Assembly (NCBI RefSeq): GCF_900156735.1
Contig: NZ_FTOL01000001.1
Coordinates: forward strand, 1,116,001 to 1,180,000
Length of the DNA: 64,000 bases
From: Chryseobacterium ureilyticum
GTDB lineage: Bacteria > Bacteroidota > Bacteroidia > Flavobacteriales > Weeksellaceae
Reading direction: 5' to 3'
Made by a program: the position numbers and the translations under genes
The notes under the pieces: model-generated
Databases searched by the model: none
What the model saw: the letters and a program-made list of their open reading frames with translations, nothing else
What the model was told of the DNA's origin: nothing
Shown here: positions 35,936 to 44,259 of the stretch, one piece after another
Numbering within the stretch: the first letter of the stretch is position 1
Layout of the letters: the number at the start of each line of letters is the position of its first letter

Positions 35936-37105
35936 TTAAAGTTGTTCAGGAATAATTAATTGTAAAACCTTAGTTATAGGCTTTTCTAAGTTTTTAGCAA
36001 AAACTTTAATATGAAACTTTATTGAAGTTTTTTGTTTAGAAAATGCTGCGATTCGCAGAGGTACTGATAAAACTTCAGTTGGAAGATGATGTTTAACATG
36101 ATCTAATTCACTATATATGATATACTCATCATCTTTAAGTTCTACAGATGGATATTTTAATTCTTCCCAGGTTGCTGCTCTTGGCTCACTCTTTACTAAA
36201 GGGGTACTTTTTTTTGGTTTGACATATATATGTTCCCTTATTATAAACTGTTCTGTCTTTTGTGCTGTTATTTTAATTGATACATTGTCTAAGAATTCTG
36301 TACTTCCATTGTGTATATAAAAATTTATTTTGTAGGCATTTTCCTCATAAAAATAATATTTGTCATTATTCGAATAATCCTGGCTTACAGTATTGAGATT
36401 TAATCTTAATTCTTCCAGACTTCTATTCTCATAAGGTATAAAACTGAATGGATTAATAGGATGTATCGTAAAATCATTTAAAGGAGAGTTTAGACTTTCT
36501 TTCTTTAATATGATTGATTCTATTTTTTTCTTTATCAGAGTAGACGGAAATTCGAATTCTTTTCTTTTAACTTGCAAATCAGTAATAAAGTCTTTCTCAC
36601 TAAATGAAATACTTATATCATTTGAAATATCAACTTTTCTTTGAATAGTATATATATCAATATCTTTTCTTGTGAGTCTATTTTGAGAAGAGCCTTTTCG
36701 AACAAATGATTCTCCGAGTTTTAATTTTCCATTGTTTTTTTTCATCATATAAGGAGGGTTTGAACATTCCGTTATATGAAAAATTCCAAAAAGTTTTTCT
36801 TTATGTTTAAAAGGAAAATATTTAAATCCTATGCTAGGTTCAATATTACTTTCTACTAATTGCTGATAAGTTGCATCATCGATGAAATCATCATTAATAC
36901 CAAGAAGTTCTCTTTCTCCATTTGCGGAATGTTTTACTCCAATAATTATGAATCTATTATTTTTAGTTAAAGAATTAGCTAAAGAGATAATATCTTTTAG
37001 GAAAGCTTCGTTTAAATCTTTCTTATATTGTATAGCTTTAAAATCTAAAGATGAATTTTCATTTTCAAATTCAATAAGTTCTATTAACTCTGAATAATCA
37101 GTCAT
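35936..37105 (-). CDS. AlbA_2 (Schlafen-type) domain protein
   Basis: The 389-residue protein begins with an AlbA_2 domain (about residues 10-150). The block ENSSLDFKAIQYKKD (E-x-x-x-x-D/E-F-K) and the ANSLTKNNRFIIIGV glycine-type loop are typical, with FVRKGSSQNRLTRKDI closing it. The C-terminal 220 residues form a beta-rich domain I do not recognise. Schlafen-like AlbA_2 proteins occur among regulators and anti-phage factors. The gene lies 12 bases after an XRE regulator on the same strand, so the two are probably one unit; a defence role is inference. Confidence 0.7.
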   Translation of the reverse strand: MTDYSELIELIEFENENSSLDFKAIQYKKDLNEAFLKDIISLANSLTKNNRFIIIGVKHSANGERELLGINDDFIDDATYQQLVESNIEPSIGFKYFPFKHKEKLFGIFHITECSNPPYMMKKNNGKLKLGESFVRKGSSQNRLTRKDIDIYTIQRKVDISNDISISFSEKDFITDLQVKRKEFEFPSTLIKKKIESIILKKESLNSPLNDFTIHPINPFSFIPYENRSLEELRLNLNTVSQDYSNNDKYYFYEENAYKINFYIHNGSTEFLDNVSIKITAQKTEQFIIREHIYVKPKKSTPLVKSEPRAATWEELKYPSVELKDDEYIIYSELDHVKHHLPTEVLSVPLRIAAFSKQKTSIKFHIKVFAKNLEKPITKVLQLIIPEQL

Positions 37106-37117
37106 ATTTTGATTATT

Positions 37118-37522
37118 TTATTTTTCAATCAATCTCTCCAATTTCTCAATCATTTCCTTTTGCTGCTCCAGCATACGCTCATAAAGCTCTACCATTTTAT
37201 CAAGAGGATTGAAAGTACAGTGGAAGTTTGCTTGTCCTCCATCAGTAAACGTATTTGCAACAGCACTATCGTGGAAAGTATTTGCTATAATATTAATTGC
37301 TGATTCCTCATCAAAGTTCTCAATCGCTTCTGCTGGTACTTTCAAAATCTTTGCTACCTGCGCCAGAATATCAGATTCTACGGTTTCTTTCTGTTCTAAA
37401 AGAGAAACTTTCTTCTGGTTCCAGTCATCACCCAATTCAAAAGCTAAGGCTTCCTGTTTGATGCCCAGCATTTCACGGAAACGTTTTATATTTCTACCCT
37501 GATGTATTTTTTTATTTTGCAT
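37118..37522 (-). CDS. XRE family helix-turn-helix regulator
   Basis: The protein is 134 residues from ATG 37522. It has an N-terminal Cro/C1-type helix-turn-helix (RNIKRFREMLGIKQEALAFELGDDWNQKKVSLLEQKE) and a C-terminal coiled coil (KMVELYERMLEQQKEMIEKLERLI). A perfect -7 box (TATATTTG, 37550-37543) lies so close that the upstream ATG at 37537 would be at the transcript start, favouring 37522. It is followed after 12 bases by the AlbA_2 gene and probably controls that unit. Confidence 0.8.
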   Translation of the reverse strand: MQNKKIHQGRNIKRFREMLGIKQEALAFELGDDWNQKKVSLLEQKETVESDILAQVAKILKVPAEAIENFDEESAINIIANTFHDSAVANTFTDGGQANFHCTFNPLDKMVELYERMLEQQKEMIEKLERLIEK

Positions 37523-37686
37523 ATCTGTGTAACTCATAATAACAAATATAAAGTTTTAAAAGATAAGAATAAAGTCCTTTCTTAAAATAAATTATCTCCT
37601 AAAATAGGTGCTTTTCAGTATAAAATATCCTTTCAATAACTGGTATAGCCCAACAGATATTTCTTGCTTTGTTGAAAAACAACAAG

Positions 37687-37917
37687 ATGAGAGAAATAGT
37701 TATTCGGGGCAAATATAAGATTGTGTCCATTAGGAACCTTACGGTTTCCCATAAAGCATTTGGAAGAGCATATAGAAGGCTGGTTTTCTTCCCGGAAATC
37801 CGGCTGGCAGGGAAGTGGTTGCTGGAGAGTGGTTTTGAACCGGGAGATAAAGTGCTGGTGACGGTTCGGAGGAATCAGATTATTTTAGAAAAGGAGATGA
37901 ATTATGAAGAAGGGTAA
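37687..37917 (+). CDS. SymE-like type I toxin
   Basis: The 76-residue protein (from ATG 37687; a TTG six codons upstream is less likely) matches the SymE fold. The C-terminal block PEIRLAGKWLLESGFEPGDKVLV followed by the strand TVRRNQIIL is the AbrB-derived SymE signature (here about residues 40-71). In E. coli SymE is an SOS-linked toxin controlled by an antisense RNA, SymR. Whether an antisense RNA exists here cannot be told. The gene lies between the XRE/AlbA_2 pair and an SRA-HNH nuclease gene. Confidence 0.8.
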   Translation: MREIVIRGKYKIVSIRNLTVSHKAFGRAYRRLVFFPEIRLAGKWLLESGFEPGDKVLVTVRRNQIILEKEMNYEEG

Positions 37918-37950
37918 ACAAAACTGTGGATTACGGAAAAAATATTACTT

Positions 37951-38084
37951 GCCACGAATGCACGAATAAGATATTTTACAAGATTCTGTTATGATAAAAA
38001 AGAAATCTCTTTTCTAAACTTCTTAAGATATAATCTGTAGATAGATTAAAATCAATAAATCCTTTTTATTCGTGCATTCGTGGC
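37951..38084. repeat. Dispersed inverted repeat, GCCAC family (copy 4)
   Basis: Perfect 19-base arms (GCCACGAATGCACGAATAA and its exact reverse complement) are separated by 96 bases. It is the best-preserved copy in the window and lies between the SymE-like gene and the structured region before ydcF. Confidence 0.75.
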
Positions 38085-38214
38085 AAAAAAATCTGCGTCA
38101 TCTGTGTGATCCGCGGGAGAATTTTTTAACGCAAAGTTTTATGATGATGGCTGCAGATTTTTAGGGAGCTAAGGACGGACAAGTGAACTTGTCTGATGAA
38201 GGGGAGTGAATAGA

Positions 38215-38249
38215 GTTTCGGCGACCGGAGGTCGCCGAAACTTTTTATT
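38215..38249 (+). terminator. Strong isolated terminator hairpin
   Basis: A perfect 12-bp G+C-rich stem (GTTTCGGCGACC / GGTCGCCGAAAC) with a GGA loop is followed by TTTTTATT. It lies 300 bases beyond the nearest upstream gene (SymE-like). A smaller hairpin (GACAAG-TGAA-CTTGTC) precedes it at about 38187-38202, so it may end a small RNA. Confidence 0.7.
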
Positions 38250-38698
38250 ATAAGTCTAGAGGTTTATCTTTTTATTTAAAATTCTATCTTATTTTTATTG
38301 CTTTTTATTCAAAAGCTTCAAAATCATTAAGATGTGTTAATGGTTTAAGTAAAGTTAGGATTCAAATCAATTTGAATGAAGTCTTTCTCTTAAAAAATTC
38401 TAAGATATTTTCCTTAATAATTTTAACAACTTAATATATTCTTAATGGCTCAGAAAAATGTCGTGAAAAAAGAGTAGTTGTGAAATTACCTTATCTTTGT
38501 AAATCCAATGTTTTCTTTGCATTAATTAATCAATTACTATCATAGAAGAAATTTTTACTAGATCTCTTATTTCGTGTTTTACAGCTTTTTACAGAACCTT
38601 ATTTTTTACTATTTCTTGCGGTAATTATTATTGCTCTGCTGAAAAGAAAAAATAAAGGTAAAAATCTGAGAATAGGAATTTTCACATCGGTAGTTTTA

Positions 38699-39328
38699 GT
38701 GATTATTCTTATAGGAAATGGATTTCTGGGTAAATTGATCTCCGGATATCTACAGAAAAATTATATCAATAGTTCTGAAATGAAGAATTCAACTGATCAG
38801 AATCCTATTATTGTAGTTCTGGGTGGCGGAAGTGTAAATATTGATAATACAGAGAAATTGCACACCATGTCTTATTCCAGAATTGTGGAAGCCTACCAAT
38901 TGTATCATGAATACAGGAAAAATAATCAACCTTGTAAAATACTGATTTCCGGAAAAGGAAGAGGATATATAAGTGAAGCTGAATTATTCAGTAAGAATTT
39001 TAAAAGTATGGGTGTACCGGATTCTGATATTATTAAGGAAGATCAAAGCATGAATACCTATCAGAATGCGAAATATTCCAGTCAGATATTAAATAAGATT
39101 GCTCCTTCCAGTGTATATTTGGTGACTTCAGGATTTCATATGAAAAGATCTGTTGCTCTGTTTCAGACATTTGGGTTAAAACCTATTCCGAAAGCATCAG
39201 ATTTTATTGATACTGAGATCACCTGGTTTCCGAATAGTTATAATGCCGCATTTACATTCGTTATGCTGAAAGAGGTTGTGGGAATCTGGCAGGTGCAGGT
39301 GTATAATAGCTTGGGGATGAATAAATGA
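38699..39328 (+). CDS. YdcF/DUF218 family protein with disrupted natural start
   Basis: A DUF218 (YdcF/ElyC/SanA) domain is clear: PIIVVLGGGSVNID, KILISGKGRG, EDQSMNTYQNAKYS and YLVTSGFHMKRS. This family acts in the envelope, some members in polyisoprenoid-linked polymer metabolism. The only usual start in frame is GTG 38699, which falls inside a membrane helix. The same frame is open back to 38546 and encodes a convincing N terminus (KKFLLDLLFRVLQLF, then two helices). Just before it the DNA reads AT-A-G-AAG; removing one A restores ATG AAG AAA. The start therefore appears broken or mis-sequenced; the intact protein would be 261 residues. Confidence 0.75.
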   Translation: MIILIGNGFLGKLISGYLQKNYINSSEMKNSTDQNPIIVVLGGGSVNIDNTEKLHTMSYSRIVEAYQLYHEYRKNNQPCKILISGKGRGYISEAELFSKNFKSMGVPDSDIIKEDQSMNTYQNAKYSSQILNKIAPSSVYLVTSGFHMKRSVALFQTFGLKPIPKASDFIDTEITWFPNSYNAAFTFVMLKEVVGIWQVQVYNSLGMNK

Positions 39329-39373
39329 TATATTACAGTTTATTGAGTAAATTGTAGCTTAATAAAATAAAGG

Positions 39374-39406
39374 AGCCTTTCAAAATACTTTTGAAAGGCT
39401 AAATTT
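39374..39406. terminator. Bidirectional terminator between ydcF-like and HNH genes
   Basis: A perfect 12-bp stem (AGCCTTTCAAAA / TTTTGAAAGGCT) with a TAC loop has T-rich flanks on both strands, between converging genes. Confidence 0.8.
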
Positions 39407-40282
39407 TTATTCAAAACCATGAGTTTTACGGTGATATTGTAGATTAGAAAGATTTAACTTATGAATATCCTTAACCGTTAATTCTCCTTCTAAGCAACCA
39501 ATTAATTGTAAATTATTGGTAATAGAAAATACTCCTTTATCAAACATGATATGATGATTGGGGCAAAGACAAATAAGATTATCCGGATTATCATCTCCAT
39601 TATGAGGTTGACCTAATGGTTTGATGTGAGCACCTTCAATATAATAACCTAATTTGGTTGGAATAGAAATCTGACAAACTTGGCATTTGAAGTCATATAT
39701 TTTTTTTATTTGCCAGGCAACTTTTGTATCTCGTATGATCCTTAAAACAGTGCTTTCTATTCTCTTTTTTGTTCTTTCAGAATAGTCTAATTCAATTTGC
39801 TGCACATTTTTTTTAGAATAATTATTACCAGAATATTCTAAACGGAATCTACAAATTTTAAACCCACTTTTACCAATCTCTTCCCAAGCATCAACAACAC
39901 TATATAATCCAGCATAAGAATAACCTTTTTGAGGTGAAAATTCAGACTTATGTGTGGAACCACGAACAACTCTTACAGGTAATCCCTGGTCCATGCTTTT
40001 AATAAGTCCTGCATTTCCTTTCTCCCATATCTGATCTTTTATTTGCTTACCTGTATTACTATCATTACCACCTGCACCTGTATAAACAATTTCTTCTCCA
40101 AAATCTAAGTCGTCTTCATATCCCCCAGAAAGAACAATAGCAGCAGTACCTTCTTTTGCATTTCCATCAATTCCAGTTCCCCAATTTCTATGGAAGCTTG
40201 TTAGCATCATCTCTTTTCTATTATTAAAATGATATCCTTCTTCAATACCTTCAATTTCACCAAATATAATAGACTTACTCAC
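39407..40282 (-). CDS. SRA-YDG/HNH modification-dependent endonuclease
   Basis: The 291-residue protein has an SRA/YDG domain (about residues 1-150, starting IFGEIEGIEEGYHFNNRKEM, with the SGGYEDD and YTGAGGND blocks) and a C-terminal HNH nuclease. The nuclease shows C200-x2-C203, EGAHIKPL (H219), NPDNLICLCPNHHIMFD (C238, C240, H243/H244). SRA domains flip out 5-methyl- or 5-hydroxymethylcytosine, and SRA-HNH proteins are type IV restriction enzymes cutting modified DNA. No partner methylase is present, as expected. It is the clearest defence gene of the window. Confidence 0.88.
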   Translation of the reverse strand: MSKSIIFGEIEGIEEGYHFNNRKEMMLTSFHRNWGTGIDGNAKEGTAAIVLSGGYEDDLDFGEEIVYTGAGGNDSNTGKQIKDQIWEKGNAGLIKSMDQGLPVRVVRGSTHKSEFSPQKGYSYAGLYSVVDAWEEIGKSGFKICRFRLEYSGNNYSKKNVQQIELDYSERTKKRIESTVLRIIRDTKVAWQIKKIYDFKCQVCQISIPTKLGYYIEGAHIKPLGQPHNGDDNPDNLICLCPNHHIMFDKGVFSITNNLQLIGCLEGELTVKDIHKLNLSNLQYHRKTHGFE

Positions 40283-40506
40283 AGTTTTTTGTTTGGCAGC
40301 AAATATATGATTTTGAGTGAAAAAAAATAATTCTTTTTAGCTTTTTTTAGAATAATATACTGAATTGAAATGGGTGATTTAGGCAATGTTGAAAATCCAA
40401 AATAAGCTCAAAAATCGAGTGTTTTTCAATCCTCAACCTATGCTATCTTGTTGATAATAAGCGTGATTTATGGGTGAAATTGAATTTTAAATATTCAACC
40501 GAGATT

Positions 40507-40902
40507 TTACATATGAAAAACATTAAATTTATGACCATGAGGGTCTGCAAAGACAAAGCCATAATAATTAGTTCCAAAACTTTCTGGTCTTGAAATAAGT
40601 GTTCCGCCGGATTTTTCAATTTCTTCAGCCCATTCATCAGTTTGATCTTTACTTTCTGCATAAAGGGTGAATATTATTTCGTTACTTTTTTGTGCATCTC
40701 CGAATTCCACATTTTTCACATTGGTTTCCAATATATTTTTGAGAAAAAAGTGGATTACAAAATCATTTTCTCCGAAGAAAAAACTTACTAACTCATTAGA
40801 AGAGTGTGGATTGTTAGGCTTAAATCCAAGTTCTGTATAAAATTTCTGTGTACGTTCCAGATCAGAAACGGCTAGATTTGCCCAAATCATTTTAGGTTTC
40901 AT
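40507..40902 (-). CDS. VOC family (glyoxalase-like) protein
   Basis: The 131-residue protein has the two beta-alpha-beta-beta-beta modules of the vicinal oxygen chelate fold: IWANLAVSDLERTQKFYTELGF (residues 6-27) and SRPESFGTNYYGFVFADPHGHKFNVF (about 104-129). Bacterial members act as dioxygenases, glyoxalases or drug-binding proteins. No substrate can be given. The gene stands alone. Confidence 0.88.
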   Translation of the reverse strand: MKPKMIWANLAVSDLERTQKFYTELGFKPNNPHSSNELVSFFFGENDFVIHFFLKNILETNVKNVEFGDAQKSNEIIFTLYAESKDQTDEWAEEIEKSGGTLISRPESFGTNYYGFVFADPHGHKFNVFHM

Positions 40903-41075
40903 ATTTTTATATTTTTGGTTGAATAAAGTTAGTTTCTTTCAATTAATTGAAGCTTGTCATGTGGCAAGATTTTGTATTTTTAGACCTATTAGCAGGAGAG
41001 TGGTTGGTATGAAATCGTATCAAAATTATTTTCCGGAAATGAATTTAACATAATATATAGATAAATGTATTAATA

Positions 41076-41615
41076 ATGATGGAGTTAAGAAAAGAGATCG
41101 AGCCGGATTTTGATGTGGCATCACAAAGATATCCTGAGGTTCTGAGACTTGTCCTGGAATATTCAGACTATTGCGATGAGCATGGAGATGAAGACTCTAA
41201 AGAATATGAAAAACTTGAAAACAAGTTACAAGAGATGACCGGAAAGGAAATGTCTCAGTTCAATCTTTGGGAATGGTGGGAAGGTGATGGGGCTGAGCAT
41301 CTGTCTTTTGACATCAGTTTACCAGATCCCAAAGTGGTAACAGACATTACAAAGGATGAACTTGCGGAAATCGTAAGAAGAATGAGTACTTTTGAAATTC
41401 AAGACCCGAATGACAAATCGTTTAAAGGTATGTTTTACAGTTATATATGCTTTGGAAGTGATTATTTTCCTAAGTTTCTAAAGCTGAACTTTAAAAGTTA
41501 TAATATTAAGCTGTTTCAGTCTCATAAAGATAAAAATGGCAACTATTATGAATACAGCCTGGAGGAAAAAACAGATGCTTTATGGAACGAAAAGCTAATC
41601 CATAAAAATAAATAA
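41076..41615 (+). CDS. Uncharacterised acidic protein, possible immunity protein
   Basis: The 179-residue soluble, acidic protein has many aromatic residues (FNLWEWWEGDGAEHLSF) and no signal peptide. I do not recognise a family. It is followed after 8 bases by a SUKH-like protein on the same strand, an arrangement typical of arrays of immunity proteins against polymorphic toxins or T6SS effectors. No toxin gene is adjacent. The first two codons are both ATG, so the start could be 41079. Confidence 0.55.
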   Translation: MMELRKEIEPDFDVASQRYPEVLRLVLEYSDYCDEHGDEDSKEYEKLENKLQEMTGKEMSQFNLWEWWEGDGAEHLSFDISLPDPKVVTDITKDELAEIVRRMSTFEIQDPNDKSFKGMFYSYICFGSDYFPKFLKLNFKSYNIKLFQSHKDKNGNYYEYSLEEKTDALWNEKLIHKNK

Positions 41616-41623
41616 TTCACACA

Positions 41624-42217
41624 ATGAATCAGAATATTATACGTAAAATCAATGCTTTAGGAGGAATTACAGATACTGTCAATGCTGAGAAAAGTTTTAC
41701 TGAAAACTGGCAGAGTATCATTTTTAATCATCATTTATATGATAAAGATTGGGATGTTTATGGCATTGATCATTTTTATGAGGAAAATAAAAAACTGTAT
41801 TACAATAATCAGGAAAAATTCTACGAGAATTTGCTGGATCATTATTTTTCAGATCATGAGCTTCCGTATGGACAGTATTTTGTAAGAAATTGGAATTTTA
41901 CGCCATTTAAAGAAAACTCAGAAGATCAGGAAGAATTTGATGGACTGATTGATGAGAATTACGTACAGGAAGTTGTAGGAATTTTTCAGCCGGATTTTCT
42001 TTGTGTATTTTATTCTTACGGATATCCGGATCATTTTTTTGTATGTACGAAAGATATCGATCAATCTAATCCGACGGTTTACAGTACAGACCATGAAGTA
42101 TATTTTGATGAGCTTGAAAATGAAGGAAGCTTTGAAGAGTTTCTGGATCGGTTTATGACCAAAGAAGAGTTCCGAGAAACTGTTGTAGGATATTTGGCTG
42201 AGAAATTTGGTGAATAA
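41624..42217 (+). CDS. SMI1/KNR4 (SUKH)-like protein
   Basis: The 197-residue acidic, aromatic-rich protein ends with NPTVYSTDHEVYFDELENEGSFEEFLDRF, here about residues 145-173, a pattern typical of the end of SUKH/SMI1-KNR4 domains. SUKH proteins are a major family of immunity proteins to secreted nucleases and other toxins. It is 8 bases after another acidic protein gene. The absence of a nearby toxin makes them orphan immunity genes or housekeeping relatives; the family call is moderate. Confidence 0.55.
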   Translation: MNQNIIRKINALGGITDTVNAEKSFTENWQSIIFNHHLYDKDWDVYGIDHFYEENKKLYYNNQEKFYENLLDHYFSDHELPYGQYFVRNWNFTPFKENSEDQEEFDGLIDENYVQEVVGIFQPDFLCVFYSYGYPDHFFVCTKDIDQSNPTVYSTDHEVYFDELENEGSFEEFLDRFMTKEEFRETVVGYLAEKFGE

Positions 42218-42361
42218 CGGATTTTGGAGCGGTTAATACTCTATTCTGCTGTAATATTATTTTTCCTATAATTTATATTATGTTAAATTGAATATAAGAA
42301 TAGATTCGACATCAATGACTAAAACATTCATATTTAATTATTTATATAAATCGTATGCTTA

Positions 42362-43150
42362 TTATTTGTAGTCTATTTTATGATTTAATTCTATAGGATT
42401 ATTCTCTTGTAAAATATCACTTTGCATTTCCTTACTCTTTACAGAAATATCCATTTTATTACCATTCGGGTCGGTAAATGTAATCGTTTTCCCTATTTTT
42501 GAATTTACATCATATGGGTCATTAAAATATGATTTAGCAAGTGTTTCATATTTTTCCCAATCAATTTTTATTGTCTTTTTTCTTACATCAAATAAATTTC
42601 CTCCTTTTTTTATCTGTACTAAATTGAAGGAATAATCATTGTTTGTGTCTTGAAGCGATATTATTAAACCTGGTAAACCATTGAAAATGTATGGTCCATC
42701 ACTAAAAGGTAGTTCAGTTGTAAACCATGCAATCCAATTTCTTCCACCGTAATTTGTTTCAGCTTTTTGAGATTTATATTTTCCAATTGTTTTTTGTTCA
42801 GGAGTAATTTTCCAATTTAACTTTTCATCTATTGGAAGAAGATAATCTGTTCTTAAATATGTTATTATTTTTTCTATTTTGTTTTGACTCAAATCTTTCT
42901 TTACATAAAATTGGTTTTCAACACCCATTTTATACATTCCGTTTCCATTATTTAATTTTATCGAATCGGATTTCTTATCCTGTGATTCTCTAAATATTGA
43001 ACTATTATTTTTATAGTCTAGAATCATAGTACCCGAATTAATGTCATCTGGTTTTTCTGAGTTCAATTTATATTTAGTTTCATAAATGAAACTAAATTTT
43101 TGAGAAAAGCAAAATGAAGAAATTCCAAGAAAGATTAATATATATTTCAT
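42362..43150 (-). CDS. GLPGLI family protein
   Basis: The 262-residue secreted protein has a signal peptide (to about residue 16, SFCFSQ) and the family-naming motif in YIFNGLPGLIISLQDT (near residue 155), preceded by the usual YGGRNWIAWFTTELPFSDGPY block. GLPGLI proteins are numerous in Bacteroidota, often near TonB receptors, and have no known function. This one is a single gene. Confidence 0.9.
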   Translation of the reverse strand: MKYILIFLGISSFCFSQKFSFIYETKYKLNSEKPDDINSGTMILDYKNNSSIFRESQDKKSDSIKLNNGNGMYKMGVENQFYVKKDLSQNKIEKIITYLRTDYLLPIDEKLNWKITPEQKTIGKYKSQKAETNYGGRNWIAWFTTELPFSDGPYIFNGLPGLIISLQDTNNDYSFNLVQIKKGGNLFDVRKKTIKIDWEKYETLAKSYFNDPYDVNSKIGKTITFTDPNGNKMDISVKSKEMQSDILQENNPIELNHKIDYK

Positions 43151-43296
43151 TTGTGAAGTTTGTTTGTGACTAATATAGAATTTATTTTGATGATTTTTTG
43201 AATATTCACCTTAATTTTGTTCAAATTTAAGATGCACTTAATGTAAAATATATAATAGTACACTCTCCTATTAAAGATTATTGATTCCCTATAATA

Positions 43297-44082
43297 TTAA
43301 TTAAGCTCAAGATCATCAAAATCCTTTATTTCAGATAGTTTCATAAGTTTGTTGAGCTTGATTGTTTCCCAGATATCCTTGTACTTAACTTCATAATTAT
43401 CTCCATCATCATTTTTATTTAAATTGTCTTTTGTGAGCTTCTTTTTTGTCAAAAAATTAATACTCACTTCATATTGTGGTACTGGACCATTGCTTGAATA
43501 AGAATCATAACCAATAAGCTCCATATCTCCATTTTGATATCTAAAAGTATACCCCCAGTTTCCATATCTTCCATGCCCATAATTGATGTATAAGTTTCCT
43601 TTTTCAATACCTACATTTAGCTCGGGGGCAAAATATACACCGCCATCCTCATTTTCGGAGGAAAAGCAATTGTAGTTTTTGGAAGCCAGTTCATAATAAT
43701 TTCCTTTATTCAAAAGGACAATAATCCCTCTTCGGTTTCGATCTAACGCGCCACGATCTTCGTCTTGTATAATTTTATTTTTGTCTGTTCCTTTAATAAT
43801 TAGTATTACGTCTTCAAGTCCGTCTTTATTCAGGTCTCCCTTAATTTCATCCCAGCCTTCCGCTGAAATTCCTCCTCCATATTTATTAATTACATAGCCT
43901 TCCGGGATAAAATCATTTGGATTTTTCTTTCCTTCAATACTTTGAGATGATTGATTTACAGAAGTTTTGCTCGGTTGTGTTTTTTGATTTTCTGTATTTT
44001 TGCTTTCAGTTGATTTTTGTTTTTCATTTTTACAGGATTGTAGTGCAAAAGCAACTGTTAGAAATATAAATATTTTTTTCAT
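43297..44082 (-). CDS. Putative lipoprotein with calcium-loop-like motif
   Basis: The 261-residue protein has a lipoprotein signal (lipobox LQSC, Cys about residue 17), a low-complexity Ser/Gln/Lys linker (about 18-55), and a domain starting GDLNKDGLEDVILII (near residue 82), an EF-hand/FG-GAP-like loop. A Tyr/Gly-rich part (YGHGRYGNWGYTFRYQNGDMELIGYD) follows. Similar proteins are often annotated only as hypothetical lipoproteins. Calcium binding is possible. The gene is monocistronic. Confidence 0.65.
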   Translation of the reverse strand: MKKIFIFLTVAFALQSCKNEKQKSTESKNTENQKTQPSKTSVNQSSQSIEGKKNPNDFIPEGYVINKYGGGISAEGWDEIKGDLNKDGLEDVILIIKGTDKNKIIQDEDRGALDRNRRGIIVLLNKGNYYELASKNYNCFSSENEDGGVYFAPELNVGIEKGNLYINYGHGRYGNWGYTFRYQNGDMELIGYDSYSSNGPVPQYEVSINFLTKKKLTKDNLNKNDDGDNYEVKYKDIWETIKLNKLMKLSEIKDFDDLELN

Positions 44083-44194
44083 GGAGTTTTAACTTTAAAT
44101 GAAGCTAAGTTAGAATCAGGAACGTTATTTACTGACGAATATAAATAAATTTTACAATTTTATAAAATTTGATTTAATGTATTGAAATTTCAAG

Positions 44195-44233
44195 AAATTC
44201 AGCCCCAAAGTCGATGGCTTTGGGGCTGAATTT
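44195..44233 (-). terminator. Terminator after BspA-like surface protein gene
   Basis: A 16-bp stem (arms AAATTCAGCCCCAAAG and CTTTGGGGCTGAATTT) with a 7-base loop, with T-rich sequence on the minus strand side. Confidence 0.75.
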
Positions 44234-44259
44234 ATAAAAATGAAAGTTTAAAAATCAAT

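Larger units (their letters stand above)
37918..38545. other. Intergenic region with inverted repeat and strong hairpin
   Basis: No gene called. It contains copy 4 of the GCCAC-family repeat (37951-38084), a short structured stretch with a strong terminator (about 38150-38249), and a -7 box (TATCTTTG, 38492-38499) before the YdcF-like gene. Confidence 0.55.

Noticed and set aside
37951..38084. Inverted repeat considered as an insertion sequence
   Set aside because: The inner 96 bases hold no coding sequence and no transposase; it is treated as a MITE/REP-like element.
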